Positions 45,158 to 54,827 of a stretch of DNA of 60,672 bases are shown one piece after another. Every line of letters starts with the position of its first letter. Position 1 is the first letter of the stretch. Under the pieces are notes generated by a model. It searched no databases. It saw nothing but the letters and a program-made list of their open reading frames with translations, and was not told the DNA's origin. Made by a program: the position numbers and the translations under genes. The stretch is from NCBI GenBank assembly GCA_018260445.1, contig JAGLBE010000001.1:97201-157872 (forward strand), in the 5' to 3' direction. This DNA is from Psychrobacter sp. GTDB taxonomy: Bacteria > Pseudomonadota > Gammaproteobacteria > Pseudomonadales > Moraxellaceae.

Positions 45158-46162
45158 TTAACGCCCTCTCGCAACCAACACCCCAGACGCCAGCGTAATC
45201 AATCCACCCCCTATCCAGCCCAATGCCCCGACTTGCTCATTAAACAACACCACCGCAAATAATGCGCCAAAGACAGGTTCGCTGCCCATCAGTAACGATG
45301 CGCGACTGGGCGTACCTATTTTTACTGCCCAGTTTTGTACAAAAAAAGCGAAGAGGGTACAGAAAATAACGAGATATAAGGTCGGTAGCCAAAAGCTAAC
45401 GCCATTAGGTAGGCTTGGAATAAAGAGCTTACCTGTCAGCGCATTACTGACTAAAAACAGCCCTAAACAGCCGATAAAGACAATAATGGATTGCACTGCC
45501 GTTAATGCCAGTGAAGATACGGTTTGATTAGTTTGATTGACTTGTTTATCAGGTTTGTTGTTAACGTTAATTGTGTTCTGGGTCAATTTTTTGGTCATTG
45601 TTACCATCACCGCGCGGGCAAGCGCTGCCAGTAAAATAAGACCATCTCCTAAATTCAAGCTAATAGCTGATGAATCACCCATTGACACACCAGAGCTTAA
45701 CGTTAACAAATACGTACCGAATAATGACAATATGGCGCAAATAAACACCAATGTATGCGGGCGATTTTTTAGAATCAGCCATTCCATAAAGGGTGTCATG
45801 ACAATACATAGGCTAATCAAAAAAGCGGCATTGGCGACACTGGTATAAACCAGACCGTAGGTTTCAAACAAAAATATTGCCAGTAAGATAGCGCCTAAGG
45901 GCACGCCAGCCTTTAAGGTATGCGTCAGTTGCGCTGTATTATTTTGATAAGTAGCGATAAGGACAGGCGATAATAATAAGCTGGTTAATCCAAAACGTAT
46001 TGCCAAAAAACCAAGCACGGGATAATACTGTAGACTGAGTTTAGCGAACCCATAGCTTGACCCCCAAACGGCAGCGACCAAAATTAGGCAAATATCAGAT
46101 AACAATAGCATCTGGCGCTGGGTTAATTTTTTAGTGATTTTTTGGTTTACGGCTTGACTCAT
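45158..46162 (-). CDS. EamA-family (DMT) transporter
   Basis: A 334-residue DMT-superfamily transporter with two EamA repeats and about ten helices: VAAVWGSSYGFAKLSLQYYP, FLAIRFGLTSLLLSPVLI, YTSVANAAFLISLCIVMTPF and, near the end, LMGSEPVFGALFAVVLFNEQ. A hydrophilic Asn/Gln/Thr insert (about 190-220) separates the halves. It is divergent from a LysR-type regulator across 155 bases, the usual layout for a LysR-controlled exporter. It is not closely similar to the EamA protein at 42827. The substrate is unknown. Confidence 0.87.
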   Translation of the reverse strand: MSQAVNQKITKKLTQRQMLLLSDICLILVAAVWGSSYGFAKLSLQYYPVLGFLAIRFGLTSLLLSPVLIATYQNNTAQLTHTLKAGVPLGAILLAIFLFETYGLVYTSVANAAFLISLCIVMTPFMEWLILKNRPHTLVFICAILSLFGTYLLTLSSGVSMGDSSAISLNLGDGLILLAALARAVMVTMTKKLTQNTINVNNKPDKQVNQTNQTVSSLALTAVQSIIVFIGCLGLFLVSNALTGKLFIPSLPNGVSFWLPTLYLVIFCTLFAFFVQNWAVKIGTPSRASLLMGSEPVFGALFAVVLFNEQVGALGWIGGGLITLASGVLVARGR

Positions 46163-46317
46163 CTGGTTTCCCTATACGTTAATTAGCAATAACATTGATA
46201 CTAACCATGCTACTTAGTATCTAACACGTATAGAATGATTGATTGCGCCAAACAGTTGTGCCAAATAAGCCAGTCTGAGTTTTAGACATCCGTTGTTATT
46301 GATAGGTTTACGAATTA

Positions 46318-47235
46318 ATGAATAAAAACACCTTAAACAGTCTACTTCTCAATATGGCGATTTTTGCAGACGTTGCTGAGTCAGGAAGTTTTAGTGCGAC
46401 TGCCGAAGCACTACAAATGACGCCTTCATCCGTAAGCAAGCGCATTAACCAGCTAGAGGATAAACTCGGCTCAAAATTGATTGAGCGCACCACACGCAGT
46501 ATGCGCCTAACCAATACAGGTGAGCTGTTTTTAAAGCACTGTCAAAATATGCTCGCTGAAGCGACATCAGCGGTAGAGATTGCCAATCAATCATCTGAGG
46601 TGCTGGCAGGTGATGTGACCATAAGCGTGCCTGATAGTTTTGCCAGTGATGTGATGTCCCCTATTTTTACTAAATTTCTAAAAAGACATCCTGAGATTAA
46701 TCTACGCTTAGTTGTGACAGATGACCGCTTAGATTTATTACGTGACCCTATAGATTGTGCGATAGAGATAAGCAAGACCCCGCCCGACTATTTGATAACC
46801 AAACCCTTAAGGCAAGTACGGCAGGTGTTATGTGCCACATCAAAATATTTAGGGGAGCATACGTCTATTACGCATCCATTAGAATTACAAAGTCATGATT
46901 GTCTTTATTTAGGAGAAACGCCTGATGATAATGTTTGGCGATTTTTTAATATTAATGATAAGACATTAGAACCTATCACCGTCACTGTGAGTGGTCGTTA
47001 TGCGCTGAATCATGCGAGTATGCGACTGGATGGCGTATTAAATAATTTAGGCATTGGAAGCTTCCCAGATTTCGTAGTTGAGCAAGCATTAAATGACGGA
47101 TTGATAGTCGAGGTTTTACCCAATTGGCAATTAAAGTCAAAGTATGAAGGCACAGCTTGGTTAACGTATTTGCCTAATAAATTTCGACCTCTGCGCCTGC
47201 GTGCGTTGATTGAATTTGTGCAAAATAGTATATAA
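46318..47235 (+). CDS. LysR-family transcriptional regulator
   Basis: A 305-residue LysR-type regulator. The N-terminal winged helix-turn-helix (about 13-70) reads FADVAESGSFSATAEALQMT, PSSVSKRINQLEDKLGSKLI and ERTTRSMRLTNTGELFL, the CrgA-like pattern. The effector domain begins near residue 95 (GDVTISVPDSFASDVMSPIF). It is divergent from the EamA transporter gene, which is its likely target. No unambiguous T-N11-A palindrome was picked out in the gap. Confidence 0.88.
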   Translation: MNKNTLNSLLLNMAIFADVAESGSFSATAEALQMTPSSVSKRINQLEDKLGSKLIERTTRSMRLTNTGELFLKHCQNMLAEATSAVEIANQSSEVLAGDVTISVPDSFASDVMSPIFTKFLKRHPEINLRLVVTDDRLDLLRDPIDCAIEISKTPPDYLITKPLRQVRQVLCATSKYLGEHTSITHPLELQSHDCLYLGETPDDNVWRFFNINDKTLEPITVTVSGRYALNHASMRLDGVLNNLGIGSFPDFVVEQALNDGLIVEVLPNWQLKSKYEGTAWLTYLPNKFRPLRLRALIEFVQNSI

Positions 47236-47289
47236 AAGCCTTATCAATACTAGCTAGGCGATGGTTGTAGGTAGTGCGCTTAAGATTTA

Positions 47290-48033
47290 TCACAACGGAT
47301 TTTGTCCAAAAAACTGCACCATAACCTCAAAAATATCGGGATAGGCCTCCTTCAAAACACTAGGCCGCTCAAAAAACACCTCACTCAATACCGCAAAAAA
47401 TTCGGCAGCATTGGTCGCACCATAGCTATTAATGCCTGCTTTTGGATGACGCACGAAGTCATCAAATCCTGCCTGCATGACGATGGTCCACTGACTGGCA
47501 TCCATGCCCTTGGTCATCGGCGGAAAGCCATTGGCACGTCCGTTTAACATATCTAGTTTATGCACAAATTCATGAATCACTACATTATTACCATCACGCA
47601 CGCCAGCATTTTTCACATCCTGCCACGACAAAATAACCGGCCCTCGCAGCCATGCCTCACCGCTACGATGCTGCTGACCTTGGTGCACGATACCAAACTC
47701 ATCCACTGTCGTATTATCGCTCACATAACTGCGCGGGTAGATAATGATGGATGACCACCCTTTATACCAATCAAGCCCCAAATGCAAAATAGGCAGGCAG
47801 GCTTGCAGGGCAATCGATTGGCGCATCGTAGCAGTCACCACAAACCCCTGCGCCCCTTGGATAGACTTGTCATGCAAAAATAGGGTGGCAAGTTGAATAA
47901 GCTTGGTCAGCTCATCATCGGTTAGCCTATCGAGTATGGCAATGTGACCCGCCACCTGCTGCCAATCTGCCTTGCTATAGGGACTGTTATCGAGAATGCG
48001 CTGTTCATGCCATCGCTTTAGTGTATCAAACAT
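47290..48033 (-). CDS. mtfA: MtfA-type zinc peptidase (Mlc titration factor A)
   Basis: A 247-residue cytoplasmic zinc metallopeptidase of family M90. The zinc motif HEFVH is at residues 154-158 within NVVIHEFVHKLDMLNG, and a downstream Glu (E211 in NAAEFFAVLSEVFFE) is the likely third ligand. Other family signatures: GFVVTATMRQSIALQACL and SIIIYPRSYVS near residue 95, and GPVILSWQDVKN near 131. In E. coli MtfA binds and inactivates the glucose repressor Mlc; no Mlc gene is in this window, so the partner here is unknown. It is a single gene on its strand. Confidence 0.92.
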   Translation of the reverse strand: MFDTLKRWHEQRILDNSPYSKADWQQVAGHIAILDRLTDDELTKLIQLATLFLHDKSIQGAQGFVVTATMRQSIALQACLPILHLGLDWYKGWSSIIIYPRSYVSDNTTVDEFGIVHQGQQHRSGEAWLRGPVILSWQDVKNAGVRDGNNVVIHEFVHKLDMLNGRANGFPPMTKGMDASQWTIVMQAGFDDFVRHPKAGINSYGATNAAEFFAVLSEVFFERPSVLKEAYPDIFEVMVQFFGQNPL

Positions 48034-48397
48034 CTCTCATCTCTGCCCTACCCTTATCGTTATGCTTATCCTTGCTAATTCAACATAACCCTAGCCTAAA
48101 TGACGAACAGGGCTCACCTAACTTGGTGCCCTCTAGCAACATCAGCAACACCAGCCACTAGAGGTTAACACTCAATCATCGGGCAGCCAGTGTCTATAAT
48201 TTGCAATAATCGGCCTATAGCGCTTTATAACCCTCGATATCATAGTATAATTTAGCGACGGCCAATATCGCTTTTATGACTGTACAATTTATTTTACATA
48301 CTGGATAATTTTGCACGCCTCTTTTTGGCTCACAATGGCGTGCTACCCGGTTAACTGCTAACGCATAACTAAAAATTCATCATCAACAGGACACCCC
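48034..48397. other. Gap upstream of ornithine decarboxylase
   Basis: No gene is seen in these 364 bases. An inverted repeat CCTCTAG (48130) / CTAGAGG (48158) and a possible -10 hexamer TATAAT at 48246-48251 are present. No matching -35 was convincing. Confidence 0.4.
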
Positions 48398-50671
48398 ATG
48401 AAAATAGCCATCAGCGCTGGTATCGAATACGCGCTTAACTGTAAATATACCTTATATCCGCTAAAAGATATCGCCACCACCGACTTTACCGACATGGCGG
48501 CTATTGTGGTGACCATAGCCGACTTGCCTGCCGTTTATGCCGAAATTAATTATACCGGTTTTACCATTCCTATTTTTGTGGTGATAAAGTATGGTGATAG
48601 TGTGCCTGATGAATGGTTGCCAAAAGTATATGGGGTATTAGAACTGGCGGATGACCAAAAATATTATAATGGACAGCTGGTGAATGCCGCAGCCACCCAT
48701 TACATTGATACCTTAGACCCACCATTTTTTCAAGCACTGCGTGAATATACCGACTATGGCAATGCCGCATTTGATTGCCCTGGGCACCAAGGGGGGCAGT
48801 TTTTTCGCCGTCACCCTTCTGGCAAACGCTTTTTTTTATACTTTGGTGAAACCTTGTTTCGTGCCGATTCGTGCAATGCTGATGTCGGGCTTGGCGATTT
48901 ATTAATCCATGAAGGCCCCGCTTATCAAGCCCAAGCCCATGCGGCCAAAGTATTTAATGCCGATAAAACCTATTTTGTGCTAAATGGGACTTCATCGTCG
49001 AACAAAGTTGCCATTGGCTCGCTGGTGGCTCACGGCGATTTGGTTTTGTTTGACCGCAACAATCATAAATCGGTTTATCAAAGTGCGCTTTCGATGAGTG
49101 GCGGCACGGCCATTTATTTAGAGACCGACCGCAACGCTTATGGTCTCATTGGCGGCATTGCAGCGCACTGTTTTGATGAGGCAGAAATACGCGCTCGGAT
49201 TAAAGAGGTTGCCCCCGAAAAAGCGGATGCCAAGCGCCCCTTTAGAGTGGCAGTGATACAGCTTGGCACCTATGACGGCACGATTTATAACGCTCGCCAA
49301 GTGGTGGACAAAATCGGTCATTTATGTGATTACATCGTCTTTGACAGCGCATGGGTGGGTTATGAGCAGTTTATCCCGATGATGCGGGATTGCTCGCCGC
49401 TATTGTTAGAGCTTACCCCAGATGACCCCGGTATCATTGTCACCCAATCAGTGCACAAGCAGCTTGCTGGATTTTCGCAAGCGTCGCAAATTCACAAAAA
49501 AGACAGCCACATTAGTGGACAAACTCGTTATGTGAACCACAAACGTTTTAACAACTCGTTTATGATGCACGTGTCTACCAGCCCATTTTATCCGTTATTT
49601 GCCTCATTAGATGTCAACGCTAAAATGCACGAAGGCAAAGCCGGTCAGCGTATGTGGCATGAATGTGTGGTCGGCGGCATCGAAGCCCGTAAAATGCTGC
49701 TTGACACCTGTACCCTGATTAAACCGTTTGTGCCGCCCACCATCGATGGCAAACTGTGGCAGGATTATGACACCGAAACCATCGCCACCGACATTCGCTT
49801 CTTTGCGTTTAAAGCGGGCGAGCGCTGGCATGATTTTGAACAATATGAAGACAACCAGTATTTTATTGACCCTTGTAAACTGCTATTAACCACCCCCGGC
49901 ATCAACATCGAAACGGGTGACTATGAAGCAACCGGCGTCCCTGCGCCTCTACTGGCGCATTATCTACGGGAAAGCTCAGTAGTGCCCGAAAAGGCCGACT
50001 TAAACTCTATTTTATTCTTGTTAACCCCTGCCGAAACTTTAGCTAAATTTCAGCATTTGGTCGCCCGTATTGTCCGCTTTGAGGCCCATATCAAATCCAA
50101 TAGTCCCGTTAGTGAAGTATTGCCCTCACTCGCCAAGGCCTATCCGCAATATCGCAAACTAAGCATTAACGAGCTATGCCAACGCCTGCATGACTTTTAT
50201 GCCGAGCATAAGCTGAACAAGCTACAGCAGCAAATGTTTGAGCAACAACACTTTCCAAAATTTGCCATGCGTGCCTATGATGCCCACAATGCCTTTATTC
50301 GCAACGACATCGAGCTGGTGCCACTAAGCCATATCGAAGGTCGTATCGCTATGGAAGGTGCCCTACCTTACCCGCCTGGTGTATATTGTATTGTGCCTGG
50401 CGAGGTTTGGGGCGGCGCGGTACTTGAGTACTTCCTCGCCTTGCAAAAAGGTGTCAATACCCTACCCGGCTTTGAGCCTGAAGTGCAAGGCGTATATTGG
50501 GAATATGACACCCAAGGGCGCAAACAGGCGTGGGCCTATGTGCTTAAAGATGACAGTATTGACACCAGTCATTTACCCAAGCCTATTAAAGATATTGAAG
50601 AGGCTGGGGAGACTGACAAAGACGAATTTCTAAACAAACAAGATGCGTTAACGCCGTTTGGGCATATTTAG
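48398..50671 (+). CDS. Ornithine decarboxylase (SpeC/SpeF type)
   Basis: A 757-residue PLP-dependent Orn/Lys/Arg decarboxylase, probably converting ornithine to putrescine for polyamine synthesis. Regions: N-terminal wing domain (1-115), the start of the core PFFQALREYTDYGNAAFDCP then GHQGGQFFRRHPSG, NGTSSSNKVAIGSLVAHGDL, DRNNHKSVYQSALSMSGGTA, FDSAWVGYEQF and the PLP Lys354 in TQSVHKQLAGFSQASQIHKK. The C-terminal domain includes EGRIAMEGALPYPPGVYCIV. The ornithine rather than lysine or arginine substrate is the best guess from overall resemblance to SpeC/SpeF. CAACAGGACACC precedes the ATG. Confidence 0.88.
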   Translation: MKIAISAGIEYALNCKYTLYPLKDIATTDFTDMAAIVVTIADLPAVYAEINYTGFTIPIFVVIKYGDSVPDEWLPKVYGVLELADDQKYYNGQLVNAAATHYIDTLDPPFFQALREYTDYGNAAFDCPGHQGGQFFRRHPSGKRFFLYFGETLFRADSCNADVGLGDLLIHEGPAYQAQAHAAKVFNADKTYFVLNGTSSSNKVAIGSLVAHGDLVLFDRNNHKSVYQSALSMSGGTAIYLETDRNAYGLIGGIAAHCFDEAEIRARIKEVAPEKADAKRPFRVAVIQLGTYDGTIYNARQVVDKIGHLCDYIVFDSAWVGYEQFIPMMRDCSPLLLELTPDDPGIIVTQSVHKQLAGFSQASQIHKKDSHISGQTRYVNHKRFNNSFMMHVSTSPFYPLFASLDVNAKMHEGKAGQRMWHECVVGGIEARKMLLDTCTLIKPFVPPTIDGKLWQDYDTETIATDIRFFAFKAGERWHDFEQYEDNQYFIDPCKLLLTTPGINIETGDYEATGVPAPLLAHYLRESSVVPEKADLNSILFLLTPAETLAKFQHLVARIVRFEAHIKSNSPVSEVLPSLAKAYPQYRKLSINELCQRLHDFYAEHKLNKLQQQMFEQQHFPKFAMRAYDAHNAFIRNDIELVPLSHIEGRIAMEGALPYPPGVYCIVPGEVWGGAVLEYFLALQKGVNTLPGFEPEVQGVYWEYDTQGRKQAWAYVLKDDSIDTSHLPKPIKDIEEAGETDKDEFLNKQDALTPFGHI

Positions 50672-50747
50672 GTTGTCTTTTTAGATTGATAGGTTTGGCT
50701 GGCCAATCCTGCTTCTCATGCTTTACGAGGTTATTTGCTAGGCTGGG

Positions 50748-52169
50748 CTATATGCCTAGCCTACGCTTTTTAGCACCCGTCCTGCGCCACCATATATACA
50801 CACCCGTCCCCGATAACAGCACCAACGCCCAGCCCACCAGCAGCAAAAACACTTGATACAGTCGATGCCCCAAACCCCCGTCACTGCCAATCTGCCCCAG
50901 ATGCAGGCTAGCCAACCAATAATCTAACTGATGCGCCCTATCGGCTTGAAACCCAAAATTAACCCGAACCACCTCGCCGGTTAACGCATCCACGGTAATA
51001 GACGAGGCGCCGCTATACTTGCCCACGTCTTTTGTCGTTGTAAAGCGCATTTGCCATTGTGGGGTGGGTGTATCAATCCAGCGTATGCCCAAGGTTTGCT
51101 CGATATCTGCGCCTGCCTTTAGCGCCTCTTTTGTCGCCAAATTTTTCAGTAAGGGCACGCTGTTAACTTTAGTGACGCTATAGATGGTTGACTGCGCATC
51201 ACTTAAATAGCCTGTGCCTATAGATGTTGATTGGTTACTTAGCGGTGCAACTTTTAAGCGTGCCTCATCTTTGCTATCCCTTATAGAGTTTGACGAATTA
51301 TTTGGAGACTTAGCTGCTACCGCGTTAACCGGAGCGTTAACTTCTGCCGACCACGGCTGTAGACCGACGACTGCCCGCATTACTGGGTCATACACTGGGT
51401 TTAGGTTAAATTTCACGCTTGACCAGGCCAAGACAAAAAATATCAGCCACAGCCACAGTCCAAACGCACGATGGGCATCATAGCTAAATTTAAAGAGGTT
51501 GATATTGCGGCGAATTCGCCAAGCGGGTCGCCAGCGTTTTAGATAACGAGATAAAGACGATGGCAGCGGTTTTGGAAGGGTTGGTTTAGAGGGCGCCTTA
51601 TTAGCAGAATAATCAGACTGTTTTATATAGCTTGGACGTGGCAAGGTTAAATACAACCCAATAAAACAGTTTAACGTCCATATTAATGCCACAAACCCCA
51701 ATAGCAACCTGCCCGCATCGCCGAGCATTAACGAGCGGTGCAACTCGAATACTTTGGGCATCAGGTTGCGCCATGTCCACGCTTTGGTGTTGCGCACGCC
51801 AATGATGTTGCCGTTATACGGGTTGACATAGACGCTATCAAACGGTGCTTGCGGCAAACGTTTGGCCTCCTCGCCCCATAAATAATCTACCGTAAAGATG
51901 AGCGATTTATTTGGCTCAATCTGCGTTGGCATACTCGAAAACTTATACTCGGGATAGCGGCTAATTACGCTGTCATGCGAGGTTGCGATGGCAAGAGGCG
52001 CTAAGAGCGCAGGGTTCTGCGTGCTTTGGCCATGATTGACCTCAACCAAATCTTGATTTAGCCAATCATCAAGCTGTTGATTAAACGCCAATAAACCACC
52101 CGTCATGCCTGCGATAATCAAAAAAATCGCCATTAGCAAACCAGTGTAGCGATGCAGGTTAACCATCAT
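50748..52169 (-). CDS. PepSY-associated membrane protein
   Basis: A 473-residue inner-membrane protein with PepSY-TM architecture. The first helix is LHRYTGLLMAIFLIIAGMTG (residues 5-27); RSLMLGDAGRLLLGFVALIW and KFSYDAHRAFGLWLWLIFFV mark the middle helices with conserved His residues. A periplasmic PepSY-like region includes TPTPQWQMRFTTTKDVGKYS then SITVDALTGEVVRVNFG, and the last helix is near residue 445. Such proteins are often iron regulated and are linked with siderophore uptake as ferric reductases. A weak Fur-like sequence lies 59 bases upstream. An inverted repeat GCTAGGC/GCCTAGC overlaps the stop. Confidence 0.83.
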   Translation of the reverse strand: MMVNLHRYTGLLMAIFLIIAGMTGGLLAFNQQLDDWLNQDLVEVNHGQSTQNPALLAPLAIATSHDSVISRYPEYKFSSMPTQIEPNKSLIFTVDYLWGEEAKRLPQAPFDSVYVNPYNGNIIGVRNTKAWTWRNLMPKVFELHRSLMLGDAGRLLLGFVALIWTLNCFIGLYLTLPRPSYIKQSDYSANKAPSKPTLPKPLPSSLSRYLKRWRPAWRIRRNINLFKFSYDAHRAFGLWLWLIFFVLAWSSVKFNLNPVYDPVMRAVVGLQPWSAEVNAPVNAVAAKSPNNSSNSIRDSKDEARLKVAPLSNQSTSIGTGYLSDAQSTIYSVTKVNSVPLLKNLATKEALKAGADIEQTLGIRWIDTPTPQWQMRFTTTKDVGKYSGASSITVDALTGEVVRVNFGFQADRAHQLDYWLASLHLGQIGSDGGLGHRLYQVFLLLVGWALVLLSGTGVYIWWRRTGAKKRRLGI

Positions 52170-52227
52170 AATGTCACCTTTTACAAGTATTTTTAAGATT
52201 CCTATTGCTTTTGTAATAATTCTGCAA

Positions 52228-52246
52228 GATAATTTACAGTACTATC
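52228..52246. promoter_or_regulatory. Weak candidate Fur box upstream of the PepSY gene
   Basis: GATAATTTACAGTACTATC matches 12 of 19 positions of the Fur consensus, with the outer arms best conserved. It is 59 bases upstream of the minus-strand ATG. The match is not decisive. Confidence 0.3.
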
Positions 52247-52314
52247 ATTTTTGACTATGTATTTTTATATATTTTGGTATAAAATTTGCACTGTAAAAAA
52301 TATTAGGTAACAAA

Positions 52315-52342
52315 TTGGCAATCACAGTTTGGCAATCACAGT
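52315..52342. repeat. 14-base perfect tandem duplication upstream of livK-like gene
   Basis: TTGGCAATCACAGT occurs twice back to back in the gap between the PepSY gene and the liv genes. Confidence 0.9.
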
Positions 52343-52456
52343 ATTGACTGCGCATTAAGCTGTTATTGAAGCTATGCCGGCATGCTGCGTGGTAACTGGC
52401 CAACATGATGACCCCTCTTAATTATGTTTTATCATGCCTTACCCTGGAGAATATTT

Positions 52457-53725
52457 ATGCACGCCATGTTCAAAGTACTACCTCTGACCCTAGCGGTCGG
52501 TCTTGCCGCCTGTAATGGCGGTAAACCCAAAACGGATACGCCAGCGCCTGCAGACGGTGCAGCGCCAGCGGCCAGCACAGACTCTACTGCAGCGGCTGCC
52601 CCTGCCCCAAGCACGGGTGCCGGCTGTGGTACTTTAGCGGCCGATGAGGTGTGTGTATTAATAGGTAGTGGCGCACCAAAAACGGGCGGCATTGCCCACT
52701 TAGGCAAAGATATTGAAAACGGTACCCAGTTAGCTATTAATGAAATCAACGCCAAAAATGACCTCACTGTGGGTGGCAAAAAGGTCAAACTCGGCATGGT
52801 CGGTGAAGACGATGCGGGCGACCCTCGTCAAGGTACGATTGCCGCGCAAAAAATTGTAGACTCAGGTGCGGTGGGCGTTATTGGCCACTTAAACTCTGGC
52901 GTTTCAATTCCGACTAACGCCATTTATGCGCGTGCTGGCATGGTGCAAATTTCACCCGCCTCAACCAACCCAGACTATACTCTAAAAGGCAATAAAACCC
53001 CTAAAGGCTCGGTAAGCTCGTACCGGGTTGTGGCCACTGATGCCAAACAAGGCCCTGCGCTTGCCCATTATATGATAGAAAATGGCGCAAAAAGCGTCGC
53101 AGTACTCGATGATGCCACCCAGTATGGTAAAGGTCTTGCAGATCAAGTGGCGCAAACCCTAACAGACGGCGGCGCCAAAGTGTCGACCCGTGAAGCCACT
53201 ACTGATAAAACCACCGATTTTAAATCAGTCTTGACCAAAATCAAAGCCACCAATCCTGAATTTGTGTTTTGGGGTGGGATGGATGACACGGCTGCCACAC
53301 TTGCCAAGCAAATGCGTGAACTGGGTATGACAGCAACCTTAGTGGGTGCAGATGGTGCCTGTACCGATAAGTTTATCGAGCTTTCTGGCAGCGCTGGTAA
53401 AGGCGTCATTTGCTCGCAAGCTGGTATGCCGTTATCGCAAATGGCCAAAGGGGCAGAGTATAGCGCCAATTACGAAAAATCCTTTCCTGGTCAAAAAGTA
53501 CAAATCTATTCTCCTTTCTCATACGATGCCACCTATACTTTGGTTGAAGCAATGAAACTGGCTGATTCTACTGACCGTGAAGCCATTGCGGCAGTCATGC
53601 CAAAAGTGCAATACACTGGTTTGATTGGCCCTATCGCCTTTGATGAAAAAGGTGATATTAAAGGTGGTTCAATTTCATTGTTTAAAGTTGGTGACAAACT
53701 TGAAGTGTTAAAAGTGGTGAAATAG
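52457..53725 (+). CDS. livK: Branched-chain amino acid ABC transporter, substrate-binding lipoprotein
   Basis: A roughly 422-residue Peripla_BP_6-type binding protein of the Liv system. The signal peptide ends in lipobox LAAC (Cys19), so it is a lipoprotein; an Ala/Pro/Thr/Ser linker follows (about 22-55). The ligand-binding domain starts VLIGSGAPKTGGIAHLGKDI, has GVIGHLNSGVSIPTNAIYAR near residue 140 and FWGGMDDTAATLAKQMRELG near 270. The start at 52457 is chosen because TGGAGA lies six bases upstream; an in-frame ATG at 52424 is less likely. It heads the livKHMGF genes but is separated from livH by a strong terminator. Confidence 0.88.
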   Translation: MHAMFKVLPLTLAVGLAACNGGKPKTDTPAPADGAAPAASTDSTAAAAPAPSTGAGCGTLAADEVCVLIGSGAPKTGGIAHLGKDIENGTQLAINEINAKNDLTVGGKKVKLGMVGEDDAGDPRQGTIAAQKIVDSGAVGVIGHLNSGVSIPTNAIYARAGMVQISPASTNPDYTLKGNKTPKGSVSSYRVVATDAKQGPALAHYMIENGAKSVAVLDDATQYGKGLADQVAQTLTDGGAKVSTREATTDKTTDFKSVLTKIKATNPEFVFWGGMDDTAATLAKQMRELGMTATLVGADGACTDKFIELSGSAGKGVICSQAGMPLSQMAKGAEYSANYEKSFPGQKVQIYSPFSYDATYTLVEAMKLADSTDREAIAAVMPKVQYTGLIGPIAFDEKGDIKGGSISLFKVGDKLEVLKVVK

Positions 53726-53763
53726 ACCCTTGCTTCAATAACTCTGCGTTCACTTTTCCAACC

Positions 53764-53800
53764 AAAGATGGTGAATTTACCTCAAATTCACCATCTTTTT
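53764..53800 (+). terminator. Rho-independent terminator after livK
   Basis: AAGATGGTGAATTT (53765-53778) and AAATTCACCATCTT (53784-53797) form a perfect 14-base stem with a 5-base loop and a T-tract. It should reduce readthrough into livH and raise binding protein over permease expression. Confidence 0.9.
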
Positions 53801-53903
53801 ATTTCAATCTTCATTCGAATAAAGCGGTTGGACTATATTCACAAACGATAACGTTGTAAACCGGTACATTATAGGGTTTACGCACTTAAATAAGAGGGTC
53901 CAA

Positions 53904-54815
53904 ATGGATGCTTTTGATGTATTTTTCCAGCAGTTGGTTAACGGGCTAGTCAAGGGCAGTTTGTATGCCATGATAGCCTTGGGTTATACCATGGTGTATG
54001 GCATTTTAGGTATTATCAACTTCTCGCATGGCGAGGTATTTATGATTGGCGCTATGGTGGCCATGAGTGCCGCAACCTCAATGCTGGCAATGGGCATGTC
54101 GCCTGTGTTGGCCTTATTAGGCGCTGTCGTGGTTGCCATGATTGTGTGTATGATTGTGAGTTATATGATAGAGCGTATGGCCTATCGCCCATTACGCCAT
54201 GCGCCAAAACTTGCCCCATTAATTACAGCGCTCGGGGTGTCATTTATTTTACAAGCCATCGCCTCTATTATTTGGGGATTAAGCCCCCGTCCTTTCCCGG
54301 AATTATTTCCTTCTGAATATGTGCATTTATTTGGTCACGTCGGCACTACGGCGCGCGAAATCATCATCGTGGTGGTCTCGTTAGTGATGATGACCGGGCT
54401 GTTTTTATTGGTCAATTACACCCAGTTGGGTCGTGCCATGCGGGCGACTGCCGAAAACGTACACGTCACCGCACTAATGGGCGTCAACCCCAATCGAGTT
54501 ATCTCGGCCACCTTTATGATTGGCGCAGCATTTGCGGCCGTTGCGGGTATTTTATATGCCGCCAACTCTGGTAAAGCGCATTTTTATATGGGCTTTATAC
54601 CGGGCATGAAAGCATTTATTGCCGCGGTATTAGGCGGCATCGGTAATATCCCCGGTGCTTTGGTGGGCGGGTTAGTTTTAGGGCTGGTCGAGTCGTTTGG
54701 TGCCGGCTATATCAGCTCTGAATACGAAGATGTGTTCTCATTTGTGGTCTTGGTGGTGGTGTTAATTTTCCGTCCCTCAGGGCTATTGGGTCAACGTGTG
54801 GCAGACCGTGCCTAA
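53904..54815 (+). CDS. livH: Branched-chain amino acid ABC transporter permease LivH
   Basis: A 303-residue inner-membrane permease. Family motifs: QQLVNGLVKGSLYAMIALGY, MVYGILGIINFSHGEVFMIG near residue 30, MERMAYRPLRHAPKLAPLI-type ERMAYRPLRHAPKLAPLITA near 95, and the coupling region RATAENVHVTALMGVNPNRV near residue 185, followed by FAAVAGILYAANSGKAHFYM and AAVLGGIGNIPGALVGGL. About eight helices are predicted. AAGAGGG precedes the ATG, and livM starts 12 bases after the stop. It pairs with LivM to form the membrane channel. Confidence 0.94.
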   Translation: MDAFDVFFQQLVNGLVKGSLYAMIALGYTMVYGILGIINFSHGEVFMIGAMVAMSAATSMLAMGMSPVLALLGAVVVAMIVCMIVSYMIERMAYRPLRHAPKLAPLITALGVSFILQAIASIIWGLSPRPFPELFPSEYVHLFGHVGTTAREIIIVVVSLVMMTGLFLLVNYTQLGRAMRATAENVHVTALMGVNPNRVISATFMIGAAFAAVAGILYAANSGKAHFYMGFIPGMKAFIAAVLGGIGNIPGALVGGLVLGLVESFGAGYISSEYEDVFSFVVLVVVLIFRPSGLLGQRVADRA

Positions 54816-54827
54816 AGGAGTCTAAAC

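Noticed and set aside
52228-52246. A firm Fur-regulation claim for the PepSY gene
   Set aside because: Only 12 of 19 consensus positions match, so it is listed only as a weak candidate and not as a finding.
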